Source: Streptomyces longwoodensis (GTDB taxonomy: Bacteria > Actinomycetota > Actinomycetes > Streptomycetales > Streptomycetaceae). Taken from it: 64,000 nucleotides of DNA. Made by a program: the position numbers and the translations under genes. Shown here in pieces: positions 15,077 to 23,356 of the stretch (the first letter of the stretch is position 1; each line of letters begins with the position of its first letter). The notes below the pieces were generated by a model. It was not told where the DNA came from and did no database searches. It was given only the letters and a program-made list of their open reading frames with translations. The stretch lies in assembly GCF_001514125.1 (NCBI RefSeq), contig NZ_KQ948553.1:530895-594894 (forward strand), written 5' to 3'.

Positions 15077-16372
15077 ATGACCGATCAGCCGTACCAGCCG
15101 TACCAGCAGCACCCGCCGTACCCCGAGGGGCAGGACGGGCCGGAGCCCCACGGGTCCCCGCAGTCCGCCGCCTGGCCGGGGCAGCAGCCGTACCCGCAGG
15201 AGCCGGGGTACGGGCGGTACGAGGAGCAGCCGTACGACGACCAGTACACCCAGCAGTGGCAGGGCCAGACCTGGGAGACCAGCACGCAGCCGCCGGTGAC
15301 GGCGGCCGGCCCGGCCGAGACGTCGTACCTGCCCCCGGTCCTGGCGGCGGACGCCTGGCAGCAGGCACCGCAGTCCCCGCAGGACTCGTACGCCCCGTCG
15401 GCGTACGGGCAGCCCGCGCAGCAGTACCCGGACGCGCAGGCCTACGCCTACGCCCCGCAGCACGCCGCCGCGCAGCCGACCCCCCAGCCGTTCGACGCGG
15501 CGCTGCCCCCGGCCGAACCGGTCGCCGCCGCTCCCGCCGCTCCCGCCGCCGCCCAGGCGGCCGCCTCCGGCCAGGCACCCGAGTACGGTCCCGCCACGCT
15601 CGCCGGGAACGCCCGGATCACCGACGCCCAGCGGGCCCGTCTGGAGGGCCGTTCGCCGGTCATAGAGCCCGGGATGCAGCCGGCGGCGCTCACCGCGCTG
15701 CTCGGGCTGCTCCTGTCGGGCACGGCGGCGCTCGGGACGTACGCGTTGCTCGTGCCGCTGGTCGTGCTGCAGGCGGTGACGGCGGCCGGCTGGTTCCGGC
15801 TGAACGGCATGTGGCCCGCCCGGCAGGGCATCGCGCTGGCGTTCCTCGGCGCGCTGGTCTCCGACGCCGCCCTGCTGGTGGCCGGCCGCGACAACGGGCC
15901 GGCCGCGATCCTCGGCACGCTCGGCGTGTGGGTCCTGCTCTGCCTGGTGCTCCAGCTGCGCTCGCACGCCGACCCGGACGAGCGGATGTACGGCCTGATG
16001 GCGACGGTCGCCTCCTCGGCCCTGGCGATCCTGGCGACCGGCTTCCTCGCCGCCGAGCCGGACGCGGTGACGGTCGGCGCGGCCGCGGTGGCCGTCGCCC
16101 TGGTGGCCCGGGCGCTGCCGCTGCCGACGCCGGCGTCCGTGGTGGTGGCGCTGCTCGCCGCCGCGGGCGCGGGCGTCGCGGTCGGCGGGCTGACCGACGT
16201 CGGCGCGCGGGGCGCGCTGCTCGGCGCGGGCGCCGCGGTGTGCGCGCTGGTCGGCCACCGGGTCGCGAGCTACGACTACCCGTCCCGCTTCGTGCACTTC
16301 ACGGCCGGCGTGGCCCTGCCCCTCGCGGCGGCGGCCCCGGCGGTGTGGGTGCTGGGGCGGGCCCTGGTGTGA
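15077..16372 (+). CDS. Polytopic membrane protein with Pro/Gln/Tyr-rich cytoplasmic N-terminus
   Basis: In this 431-residue protein the first 160 residues are rich in Tyr, Gln and Pro (repeated QPYQPY-like units). The rest contains about ten hydrophobic helices with short loops. I see no transporter signature. Conserved actinobacterial integral membrane proteins of this design are usually annotated as hypothetical. The ATG at 15077 is 10 bp after the MoaD-like gene. A role in the cell envelope is possible but unsupported. Confidence 0.75.
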   Translation: MTDQPYQPYQQHPPYPEGQDGPEPHGSPQSAAWPGQQPYPQEPGYGRYEEQPYDDQYTQQWQGQTWETSTQPPVTAAGPAETSYLPPVLAADAWQQAPQSPQDSYAPSAYGQPAQQYPDAQAYAYAPQHAAAQPTPQPFDAALPPAEPVAAAPAAPAAAQAAASGQAPEYGPATLAGNARITDAQRARLEGRSPVIEPGMQPAALTALLGLLLSGTAALGTYALLVPLVVLQAVTAAGWFRLNGMWPARQGIALAFLGALVSDAALLVAGRDNGPAAILGTLGVWVLLCLVLQLRSHADPDERMYGLMATVASSALAILATGFLAAEPDAVTVGAAAVAVALVARALPLPTPASVVVALLAAAGAGVAVGGLTDVGARGALLGAGAAVCALVGHRVASYDYPSRFVHFTAGVALPLAAAAPAVWVLGRALV

Positions 16373-16487
16373 CGGCGGTCCTCTGTCACAGCTGATCGAC
16401 AAATCACCGGCCGGTCTTGCCCCCAGGTTTACCGTGAGTGGTCACTGACCGTCAGGCCGGCCGTCCCGGGTGGGGGAAACAACTGCA

Positions 16488-17210
16488 ATGCGTGCGCTGC
16501 GAATACTGCTGATCGTCGTCGTGGTCCTGGGTGGCCTGTTCGTGCTGGCGGACCGGCTGGCCGTCCACTTCGCCGAGGGCGAGGCCGCCGACAAGCTGAG
16601 GACCAGCGAGAACCTGGCCTCCACCCCGGACGTGTCCATCAAGGGCTTCCCCTTCCTCACCCAGGTGGCCGGCGGCTCGCTGGACGACGTCGAGGTCGGC
16701 ATCAAGAGCTACCAGGCGGACACCGGCAACGGCAGGGACCCGATCCGCATCGACGACCTCAAGGCGTCGATGAAGGGCGTGGAGTTCTCCTCCGACTTCG
16801 GCTCCGCCACCGCGTCGACGGCCCGCGGCACCGCGTCGATCACCTACGACCAGCTGCTGAAGGCGGCCAAGTCGCAGCCCACGGAGCTGGGCTTCGGGCT
16901 GACCGCGCGCGTGGTGAGCCTGGCCGACGGCGGCAACGGCAAGATCAAGGTGGGCGTCAGCGCGGCGGGCCTGCCGACGGTGTACGTGCTGAGCTCCGTG
17001 TCCGTCGAGGGCGACACCGTGCGGGTGCACGCCGACTCGCTGCCGAGCATCGGCGGGGTCAGGATCGGCGAGAACCAGGTCCGCTCGGTCACCGACTTCG
17101 AGCAGAAGATCGACGACCTGCCGGGCGGCATCGGCCTGGACACGGTGGTGCCCGCGAAGAACGGCGTCGAGATCACGGTGAAGGGTTCCGGCGTCCGCCT
17201 GGCCGGGTAG
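16488..17210 (+). CDS. DUF2993 (LmeA-like) secreted lipid-binding protein
   Basis: This 240-residue protein has an N-terminal signal-anchor (residues 3-21). A DUF2993 domain follows with the typical IKGFPFLTQVAGG near residues 51-63. In mycobacteria the homologue LmeA binds phosphoinositides and supports mannan elongation. In Streptomyces the role is unknown. The ATG at 16488 is preceded by GGGGGAAACAACTGCA. Confidence 0.8.
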   Translation: MRALRILLIVVVVLGGLFVLADRLAVHFAEGEAADKLRTSENLASTPDVSIKGFPFLTQVAGGSLDDVEVGIKSYQADTGNGRDPIRIDDLKASMKGVEFSSDFGSATASTARGTASITYDQLLKAAKSQPTELGFGLTARVVSLADGGNGKIKVGVSAAGLPTVYVLSSVSVEGDTVRVHADSLPSIGGVRIGENQVRSVTDFEQKIDDLPGGIGLDTVVPAKNGVEITVKGSGVRLAG

Positions 17211-17414
17211 GCAGCACCTGGCCGGAACACGTCGTACGGCCGGGCGCCGCCGCGCAGGGCCACCACGGACGGCAGGTGTCCGACAGGCGAGACGGTGCCG
17301 TCCGTACCGCAGCCGCCAGGGCCCGCGGGGTGCTCCGCCGTGCCCGCGGGCGGGGTCCGGACACCTCACTCATCCCGCTATTCGGACGATCGCGTCTCGC
17401 CATATGACACGGCG

Positions 17415-17444
17415 GTGACACACGTCCCGATCCGTCCCTACGAT
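17415..17444 (+). promoter_or_regulatory. Promoter of the cysteine leader peptide/cysA operon
   Basis: GTGACA (17415-17420), an 18-bp spacer and TACGAT (17439-17444) form a good housekeeping-type promoter. The expected start of transcription falls on or next to the ATG of the leader peptide at 17452. The preceding 17211-17414 hold no gene that I can see. Confidence 0.6.
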
Positions 17445-17451
17445 CGGGACC

Positions 17452-17532
17452 ATGAAGCGACAGGCGGACCTCACGAAGCGGCGGGCAGTAGACCTGTGCC
17501 GCGTCGCCGCCATGCTCTGTCGCCCCTTCTGA
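17452..17532 (+). CDS. Putative cysteine-responsive leader peptide upstream of cysA
   Basis: The ORF has 26 codons and a product of the actinobacterial leader-peptide type: a basic N-terminus, then RRAVDLCRVAAMLCR with two cysteines near the end. Such peptides precede sulfur-assimilation genes in Streptomyces and are thought to sense cysteine supply through ribosome stalling. It has no ribosome-binding site, and the ATG follows the -10 by seven bases, so translation is probably leaderless. The 135-nt gap to cysA is GC-rich and could hold an alternative terminator. I did not identify a unique one. Confidence 0.7.
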   Translation: MKRQADLTKRRAVDLCRVAAMLCRPF

Positions 17533-17667
17533 GCGGACCCCGACCCCAGAGCCGGGCACCCGCGTTCCCCGCCGCCCTGCCCAGGGCGTCCGTGCGCCCC
17601 GCCCCTGCGCCCGCGCACGTCCCTCACCTGCACACCCCCGCCGCGACTGCCCCGGAGGAGAACGAGC

Positions 17668-18513
17668 ATGAGCCGCAGCGACGTCCTGGTCGACGCCGAC
17701 TGGCTCCAGGAGCACCTGGACGACCCGACCATCGCCATCGTCGAGGTGGACGAGGACACGTCCGCCTACGAGAAGAACCACATTAAGAACGCGATCCGCA
17801 TCGACTGGACCAAGGACCTCCAGGACCCGGTCCGCCGTGACTTCGTCGACCAGGAGGGCTTCGAGAAGCTCCTGTCGGAGAAGGGCATCGCCAACGACAC
17901 CACGGTGATCCTCTACGGCGGCAACAACAACTGGTTCGCGTCCTACGCCTACTGGTACTTCAAGCTCTACGGCCACGAGAGCGTCAAGCTCCTCGACGGC
18001 GGCCGCAAGAAGTGGGAGCTGGACGCCCGCGAGCTGGTCCCGGGCGACGAGGTCCCCGAGCGCCCGAAGACCGACTACAAGGCCAAGCCGCAGGACGCCT
18101 CGATCCGCGCCTTCCGCGACGACGTGGTCCAGGCCATCGGCGCGCAGAACCTGGTCGACGTGCGCTCGCCCGACGAGTTCTCGGGCAAGCTGCTCGCCCC
18201 GGCCCACCTGCCGCAGGAGCAGTCCCAGCGCCCCGGCCACGTGCCGTCCGCGAAGAACATCCCGTGGTCGAAGAACGCCAACGACGACGGCACGTTCAAG
18301 TCGGACGAGGAGCTCAAGGAGCTCTACACCCAGGAGGACGTGGACCTCGCCAAGGACACGATCGCCTACTGCCGCATCGGTGAGCGCTCGGCCCTGACCT
18401 GGTTCGTGCTGCACGAGCTGCTGGGCGTGGAGAACGTCAAGAACTACGACGGCTCCTGGACCGAGTACGGCTCCCTGGTGGGCGTGCCGATCGAGCTCGG
18501 CACCGGCAAGTAA
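17668..18513 (+). CDS. cysA: Thiosulfate sulfurtransferase (rhodanese), CysA type
   Basis: The 281-residue protein has two rhodanese domains. The N-terminal one is catalytically inactive, and the C-terminal one carries the active-site loop CRIGERS with Cys235. It transfers sulfane sulfur from thiosulfate to cyanide or other acceptors, and in actinobacteria it is linked to cysteine and sulfur supply. AGGAG lies seven bases before the ATG. It follows a cysteine-type leader peptide and is followed 41 bp later by the DUF1416 gene. The CysA/SseC pair is also conserved in mycobacteria. Confidence 0.92.
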   Translation: MSRSDVLVDADWLQEHLDDPTIAIVEVDEDTSAYEKNHIKNAIRIDWTKDLQDPVRRDFVDQEGFEKLLSEKGIANDTTVILYGGNNNWFASYAYWYFKLYGHESVKLLDGGRKKWELDARELVPGDEVPERPKTDYKAKPQDASIRAFRDDVVQAIGAQNLVDVRSPDEFSGKLLAPAHLPQEQSQRPGHVPSAKNIPWSKNANDDGTFKSDEELKELYTQEDVDLAKDTIAYCRIGERSALTWFVLHELLGVENVKNYDGSWTEYGSLVGVPIELGTGK

Positions 18514-18554
18514 CCCCACCCACCGACCGCATCCGACCCCTTCAGGAGTACGAC

Positions 18555-18842
18555 ATGTGTGGAGCGAAGGCCGGCGGGCCGGACGCCTCGACGATCAAGC
18601 CCGGTGAGACCACCATCCAGGGCCAGGTGACCAAGGACGGCGAGCCGGTGCAGGGCTACGTGCGCCTGCTCGACTCGACCGGCGAGTTCACCGCGGAGGT
18701 CCCGACCTCCGCCACCGGACAGTTCCGCTTCTACGCGGCCGAGGGGACCTGGACCGTCCGCGCCCTCGTGCCCGGCGCCAGCGCCGACCGCACGGTGGTC
18801 GCCCAGCACGGCGGCCTCGCGGAGGTCGCGATCGCGGTCTGA
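18555..18842 (+). CDS. sseC: DUF1416 (SseC-like) protein
   Basis: This 95-residue protein starts with the conserved MCGA and contains a transthyretin-like beta-sandwich (VTKDGEPVQGYVRLLDSTGEF). It accompanies sulfurtransferase genes across actinobacteria and is called SseC in mycobacteria. The biochemical role is undefined. The N-terminal Cys2 may matter for sulfur handling. It is the last gene of the cysA operon, before a strong hairpin. Confidence 0.88.
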   Translation: MCGAKAGGPDASTIKPGETTIQGQVTKDGEPVQGYVRLLDSTGEFTAEVPTSATGQFRFYAAEGTWTVRALVPGASADRTVVAQHGGLAEVAIAV

Positions 18843-18860
18843 GCGGACCGCACCGCACAC

Positions 18861-18903
18861 GAGGGCCGCACCCCGCGGGTTGGACACCTGGGGTGCGGCC
18901 CTC
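18861..18903 (+). terminator. Hairpin terminator after sseC
   Basis: GAGGGCCGCACCC (18861-18873) pairs perfectly with GGGTGCGGCCCTC (18891-18903). The long GC-rich stem has no U-tract, as is usual in Streptomyces. Confidence 0.8.
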
Positions 18904-18946
18904 GCGCGTGCCCGCACGGCCACGAGGGGCACCGGCCGCCCGGCGG

Positions 18947-19801
18947 TCAGCCGTCCTCCCGGAGCCGGGCCACCGTCCACTCGGCGATCCGGGTCATCAG
19001 CGGGTCCGCGGCGGCGTGCTCGGCGTGGCCCATGCCGGGTTCGAGCCAGAGCGCGGCGTGACCGGCGGCGGCCTCGGCGAGCATCCGCGGGTGGTCGACG
19101 GGGAAGTAGCCGTCCTGGTCGCCGTGGACGACGAGCAGCGGGGTGGGGGCGATCCCTGGCACCGCCTCCACCGGGGACAGCGGCACCGGGTCCCAGTCGC
19201 GGTGGTGGATGCGGGTGCGGAAGCCGTAGCGGCCGACCAGGCGGCCCGCCGGCCGGGTCACCAGCCAGTGCAGCCGCCGCATGGGGGCCGTCCCCCGGTA
19301 GTACCAGCGGGCGGGGGCGCTGACCGAGACGACGGCGTCCGTGCCCTCGGCGTCCCGGTGCAGGGCCGCGTGCCGCAGCACCACCGAGCCGCCCATGGAG
19401 AAGCCGACCGTCGCCACGCGCGTGTGCCCGAGCGAGCGCGCCCAGCCGACCGCGGCCGCCAGGTCCAGCACCTCCCGGTCGCCGACCGTGGAGCGCCCGC
19501 CGGAGGCCCCGTGGCCGCGGAAGGAGAAGGTGACGACGGCGCCGTACCGCGCGAGGACGCGCACCACCCGGCGAACGTGCGGACGGTCCACGTCGCCGGT
19601 GAACCCGTGCGCCACGACGAACACCGGATGATCGGCGGGTGACGGTGACGTGTCGTATACAACGGGTCCCGGATCGTATACGGAATCGATCGAGATCCCG
19701 TCTTCCGTGTACAGGAACGTCCGCAATGGTGCGGTTCCCGTCGTCTCGCCATGCGGACGAACGGGGGAACGTGCCCCACGACCTGCCGAACCGTTGCTCA
19801 T
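18947..19801 (-). CDS. Alpha/beta hydrolase
   Basis: The 284-residue protein has the nucleophile elbow GFSMGG (about residues 139-144), an oxyanion segment AHGFTGD, a catalytic Asp in HGDQDGYFP and a His in GMGHAEHA. This is a soluble serine hydrolase of unknown substrate. The start is ATG 19801. It diverges from glnR, with 170 bp between. The upstream part of the gene and the intergenic region contain three GTATAC elements. Confidence 0.88.
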   Translation of the reverse strand: MSNGSAGRGARSPVRPHGETTGTAPLRTFLYTEDGISIDSVYDPGPVVYDTSPSPADHPVFVVAHGFTGDVDRPHVRRVVRVLARYGAVVTFSFRGHGASGGRSTVGDREVLDLAAAVGWARSLGHTRVATVGFSMGGSVVLRHAALHRDAEGTDAVVSVSAPARWYYRGTAPMRRLHWLVTRPAGRLVGRYGFRTRIHHRDWDPVPLSPVEAVPGIAPTPLLVVHGDQDGYFPVDHPRMLAEAAAGHAALWLEPGMGHAEHAAADPLMTRIAEWTVARLREDG

Positions 19802-19971
19802 GTCGGCTATTGTGCTGGGAAGAGGACTCGGGCAGTGAAGCCCCCGGGTCCTTTCGTGCTTTCGGAAGCGTTGTATACGAGTGGGGAAACCGCTGGTGTA
19901 CGGGGCCCCGGGATCGCAGAGCAGTGCCGCACCGCCCACGTCCTCGCAGGGACCGAGGAGGAACCAGACGT

Positions 19972-20760
19972 ATGAGTTCTCTGCTGCTCCTGACCAACGC
20001 CCTCCAGCCGTCGACGGAGGTGCTGCCCGCCCTCGGACTGCTGCTGCACACCGTGCGCGTCGCCCCGGCGGAGGGCCCCGCCCTCGTCGACACCCCGGGC
20101 GCCGACGTCATCCTGGTCGACGGCCGCCGCGACCTCCCCCAGGTGCGCAGCCTCTGCCAGCTGCTGCGCTCCACCGGGCCCGGCTGTCCGCTCGTCCTGG
20201 TCGTCACCGAGGGCGGCCTGGCCGCCGTCACCGCCGACTGGGGCATCGACGACGTCCTCCTGGACACCGCCGGACCGGCCGAGGTGGAGGCCCGCCTGCG
20301 GCTCGCCATGGGCCGCCAGCAGATCGTCAACGACGACTCCCCCATGGAGATCCGCAACGGCGACCTGTCGGTGGACGAGGCGACCTACTCCGCCAAGCTC
20401 AAGGGCCGGGTCCTGGACCTGACCTTCAAGGAGTTCGAGCTCCTGAAGTACCTCGCCCAGCACCCCGGCCGCGTCTTCACGCGCGCCCAGCTGCTGCAGG
20501 AGGTCTGGGGCTACGACTACTTCGGCGGCACCCGCACGGTCGACGTCCACGTACGGCGGCTGCGCGCCAAGCTCGGCCCCGAGCACGAGTCGCTGATCGG
20601 CACCGTCCGGAACGTCGGTTATCGATTCGTTACTCCCGAGAAGGGCGACCGCTCCGCGGACGAGGCGAAGGCCCCGAAGGCCGCGGCGGACCGGCCAAAG
20701 CCGGGCGATGCGGACAACGCGGCCAGGATCGGTGCCGAAGAGGTCGCGGCGGACGTGTAG
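19972..20760 (+). CDS. glnR: GlnR, OmpR-type master regulator of nitrogen metabolism
   Basis: The 262-residue protein has an atypical receiver domain (residues 1-115) lacking the full phosphorylation pocket. An OmpR-type winged helix (about 130-225) follows, with FKEFELLKYLAQHPGRVFTRAQLLQEVWGYDYFGGTRTVDVHVRRLR as recognisable blocks. GlnR activates glnA, glnII, amtB and other nitrogen genes, and it is unusual in having no cognate kinase. I chose the ATG at 19972, which gives the family N-terminus MSSLLLLTN. The frame is open further upstream. A hairpin follows. Confidence 0.95.
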   Translation: MSSLLLLTNALQPSTEVLPALGLLLHTVRVAPAEGPALVDTPGADVILVDGRRDLPQVRSLCQLLRSTGPGCPLVLVVTEGGLAAVTADWGIDDVLLDTAGPAEVEARLRLAMGRQQIVNDDSPMEIRNGDLSVDEATYSAKLKGRVLDLTFKEFELLKYLAQHPGRVFTRAQLLQEVWGYDYFGGTRTVDVHVRRLRAKLGPEHESLIGTVRNVGYRFVTPEKGDRSADEAKAPKAAADRPKPGDADNAARIGAEEVAADV

Positions 20761-20791
20761 CACCCCCGCCACCTGGGCGTTGCCACCGCAC

Positions 20792-20821
20792 GGGCGTCCC
20801 GGGGCAAGCCCCCGGACGCCC
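20792..20821 (+). terminator. Hairpin terminator after glnR
   Basis: GGGCGTCC plus GGGG (20792-20803) pairs with CCCC plus GGACGCCC (up to 20821) with one mismatch and a loop of about six bases. It separates glnR from the LacI-type gene. Confidence 0.65.
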
Positions 20822-20856
20822 TGCCCAGGGCGGGTCTCTCCGCGTAGACTCCGCGC

Positions 20857-21879
20857 GTGGCCAAGGTGACTCGGGACGACGTGGCGCGGCTGGCGGGGAC
20901 TTCGACCGCCGTCGTGAGCTACGTCATCAACAACGGACCCCGGCCGGTCGCCCCGGCCACGCGCGAGCGTGTCCTCGCCGCCATCAAGGAGCTGGGGTAC
21001 CGGCCCGACCGGGTCGCCCAGGCCATGGCGTCCCGGCGCACCGACCTCATAGGCCTGATCGTCCCGGACGCCCGCCAGCCGTTCTTCGCGGAGATGGCGC
21101 ACGCGGTCGAGCAGGCCGCCTCCGAGCGCGGGAAGATGGTCCTCGTCGGCAACTCCGACTACATCGGCGAGCGCGAGGTCCACTACCTGCGGGCCTTCCT
21201 CGGGATGCGCGTCTCGGGCCTGATCCTCGTCTCCCACGCGCTCAACGACTCCGCCGCCGCCGAGATCGACGCGTGGGACGCCCGTGTGGTGCTGCTGCAC
21301 GAGCGGCCCGAGGCCATCGACGACGTGGCCGTGGTCCTCGACGACGTCAACGGCGCCCAGATGGCCGTCCGGCACCTGCTGGAGCACGGCTACGACTACG
21401 TCGCCTGCATGGGCGGCACCGCCGAGACGCCGGCCGTGGGCGACCCCGTCTCCGACCACGTCGAGGGCTGGAAGCGGGCCATGGAGGAGGCCGGCCTGCC
21501 CACCGAGGGCCGGGTCTTCGAGGCCCCGTACAACCGCTACGACGCCTACCGCGTGGCGCTCGACATCCTCTCCGGACCCCGGCGCCCGCCCGCGGTGTTC
21601 TGCTCCACCGACGACCAGGCCATCGGCCTGCTGCGGGCCGCCCGCGAGCTGCGCATCGACGTGCCCGGCGAGCTGGGCGTGGCCGGCTTCGACGACATCA
21701 AGGAGGCGGCCCTCGCGGACCCGCCGCTGACGACGGTCGCCTCGGACCGCTCGGCGATGGCCCGCGCGGCGGTCGACCTGGTCCTGGACGACGGGCTGCG
21801 GGTCGCGGGCTCGCGCCGGGAGCGGCTGAAGGTGTTCCCGTCGCGGCTGGTGGTACGGCGGTCCTGCGGCTGCGCGTGA
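20857..21879 (+). CDS. LacI-family transcriptional regulator
   Basis: The 340-residue regulator has the LacI helix-turn-helix at residues 5-30 (TRDDVARLAGTSTAVVSYVINN) and a periplasmic-binding-protein-like effector domain from residue 60. The C-terminus SCGCA is Cys-rich. The effector is unknown, since no sugar operon is adjacent. GTG 20857 lies seven bases after a TAGACT (20845-20850), with no ribosome-binding site, so the mRNA is probably leaderless. Confidence 0.9.
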   Translation: MAKVTRDDVARLAGTSTAVVSYVINNGPRPVAPATRERVLAAIKELGYRPDRVAQAMASRRTDLIGLIVPDARQPFFAEMAHAVEQAASERGKMVLVGNSDYIGEREVHYLRAFLGMRVSGLILVSHALNDSAAAEIDAWDARVVLLHERPEAIDDVAVVLDDVNGAQMAVRHLLEHGYDYVACMGGTAETPAVGDPVSDHVEGWKRAMEEAGLPTEGRVFEAPYNRYDAYRVALDILSGPRRPPAVFCSTDDQAIGLLRAARELRIDVPGELGVAGFDDIKEAALADPPLTTVASDRSAMARAAVDLVLDDGLRVAGSRRERLKVFPSRLVVRRSCGCA

Positions 21880-22022
21880 GGCCGCGGGCGGCTTTCCTGA
21901 GAGCTGCCTGAAGGACCCGCCCAGGTCCGCAGCAAGCCACTTATACGGGGCGAACGAGCTTCTGCCGGGCTTCTCAGGGAGCACTCAGGGAGCTCTCATG
22001 GTCGGGCGGCAGTCTCGGGGAC

Positions 22023-23114
22023 ATGACCGAGAGCTTCCGCCGCGAAGGCGAGTACGACAGCGCGTACCCCCACCCTCACCAGGGCGCCCAGCAGCACGCC
22101 TCCACCCCCGCCGCCCCCTCGCCGGTCAACCCCGAGTGGCCGCCCCCGCCGCAGTACCGGCCCCTCACGGCGCAGGGCGCCGGGGACGGCGACGGCGGCA
22201 CCGCTCTCCTCACCCCCGGCACGGCCGAGCCGGCGCCCCGCGCCCGCAGGCGCACCCGCGGCCCGCTCGGGCTGCTGGCCGCCGTCGCGATCGTGGCCGC
22301 GGCCATCGGCGGCGGCACCGCCTACGGCATCCAGGAGCTGACCGGCAAGAACGAGGTCGTCTCGTCCTCGACCACCACCAGCGTGGTGCCGACCGGCAGG
22401 ACCGGCAGTGTCGCCGCCATCGCCGCGGCCGTCAGCCCGAGCGTCGTCGAGGTCCAGGCGACGTCGGGCTCCGGCCAGTCCACCGGCTCCGGTGTGATCA
22501 TCACCAGCGGCGGCGAGATCGTCACCAACAACCACGTCGTCGCCGGCGCCTCCTCGGTCAAGGTGAGGACCAGCACCGGCAAGACCTACACCGCGCAGGT
22601 CGTCGGCACCGACAGCAAGAAGGACCTCGCGCTGATCAAGGTGCAGGGCGCCTCCGGGCTGAAGGCGGCCACGCTCGGCGACTCCGCCGGCGTGCGGGTC
22701 GGCGACACCGTCGTCGCCATCGGCTCCCCCGAGGGCCTCAGCGGCACCGTCACCAGCGGCATCGTCTCCGCCCTGGACCGGGACGTCACCGTCTCCACCG
22801 ACGAGGGCCAGCAGCAACAGCAGCAGGGCGGCGGCTGGCCGTTCGAGTTCGGCGGCCGGCAGTTCAACGGCGACACCGGCTCCTCCACGACGACCTACAA
22901 GGCGATCCAGACCGACGCCTCGCTCAACCCCGGCAACTCCGGGGGCGCGCTGATCGACGCCGGCGGCAACATCATCGGCATCAACTCCGCCATGTACTCG
23001 GCCAGTTCCTCGTCCTCCTCGGACGCCGGCAGCATCGGCCTGGGCTTCGCCATCCCGATCAACACCGTGAAGTCCGACCTGGCCACGCTGCGGGCCGGCG
23101 GCGCGGACAACTAG
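22023..23114 (+). CDS. Membrane-anchored HtrA-like serine protease without PDZ domain
   Basis: The 363-residue protein has a Pro/His-rich cytoplasmic N-terminus, one transmembrane helix (about residues 82-100) and a trypsin-like domain. The catalytic triad is His171 (TNNHVV), Asp201 (KKDLALI) and Ser306 (NPGNSGG). A Gln-tract (about 261-266) sits in a loop before the catalytic serine. No PDZ domain follows, unlike classical DegP/HtrA. A response regulator and sensor kinase follow, an arrangement like MprAB-PepD. It may act in envelope quality control. Confidence 0.9.
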   Translation: MTESFRREGEYDSAYPHPHQGAQQHASTPAAPSPVNPEWPPPPQYRPLTAQGAGDGDGGTALLTPGTAEPAPRARRRTRGPLGLLAAVAIVAAAIGGGTAYGIQELTGKNEVVSSSTTTSVVPTGRTGSVAAIAAAVSPSVVEVQATSGSGQSTGSGVIITSGGEIVTNNHVVAGASSVKVRTSTGKTYTAQVVGTDSKKDLALIKVQGASGLKAATLGDSAGVRVGDTVVAIGSPEGLSGTVTSGIVSALDRDVTVSTDEGQQQQQQGGGWPFEFGGRQFNGDTGSSTTTYKAIQTDASLNPGNSGGALIDAGGNIIGINSAMYSASSSSSSDAGSIGLGFAIPINTVKSDLATLRAGGADN

Positions 23115-23156
23115 CGGACCACCAGCGCACCACCAGCGGACCACCAGGAGGACGTC

Positions 23157-23291
23157 ATGATCCAGCAGGTCGTCCACGCGCCGCACCGCTCCCCCGTCCC
23201 GCGGCACCCGCCGCCGCCCGGCCCGACGGGCCGCCTGACCGGCTCCCGCCGGGGGGCCTCCTCGTGTCCGCCGGGATTCGTGCGACGCTGA
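23157..23291 (+). CDS. Possible 44-residue basic peptide between protease and response regulator
   Basis: ATG 23157 has an almost ideal AGGAGG five bases upstream. The 44-codon product is Pro/Arg/His-rich (HPPPPGPTGRLTGSRRGA) and contains no hydrophobic segment. The upstream 34 bp consist of an 11-bp unit repeated three times (CGGACCACCAG and a variant). The strong ribosome-binding site supports translation. Codon bias is inconclusive because of the composition. It may be a small protein or an upstream ORF that tunes the two-component genes. Confidence 0.4.
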   Translation: MIQQVVHAPHRSPVPRHPPPPGPTGRLTGSRRGASSCPPGFVRR

Positions 23292-23356
23292 GAAGGCCCG
23301 GGCCCGTCCGTGCCCGTCAGCACACCGTCCCGCCCGCACCCGAGGAACCCACGCCC

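Noticed and set aside
22085..22110. Start of the protease gene further upstream or downstream
   Set aside because: ATG 22023 gives a full cytoplasmic N-terminus before the membrane helix and a suitable context. No better start was seen.
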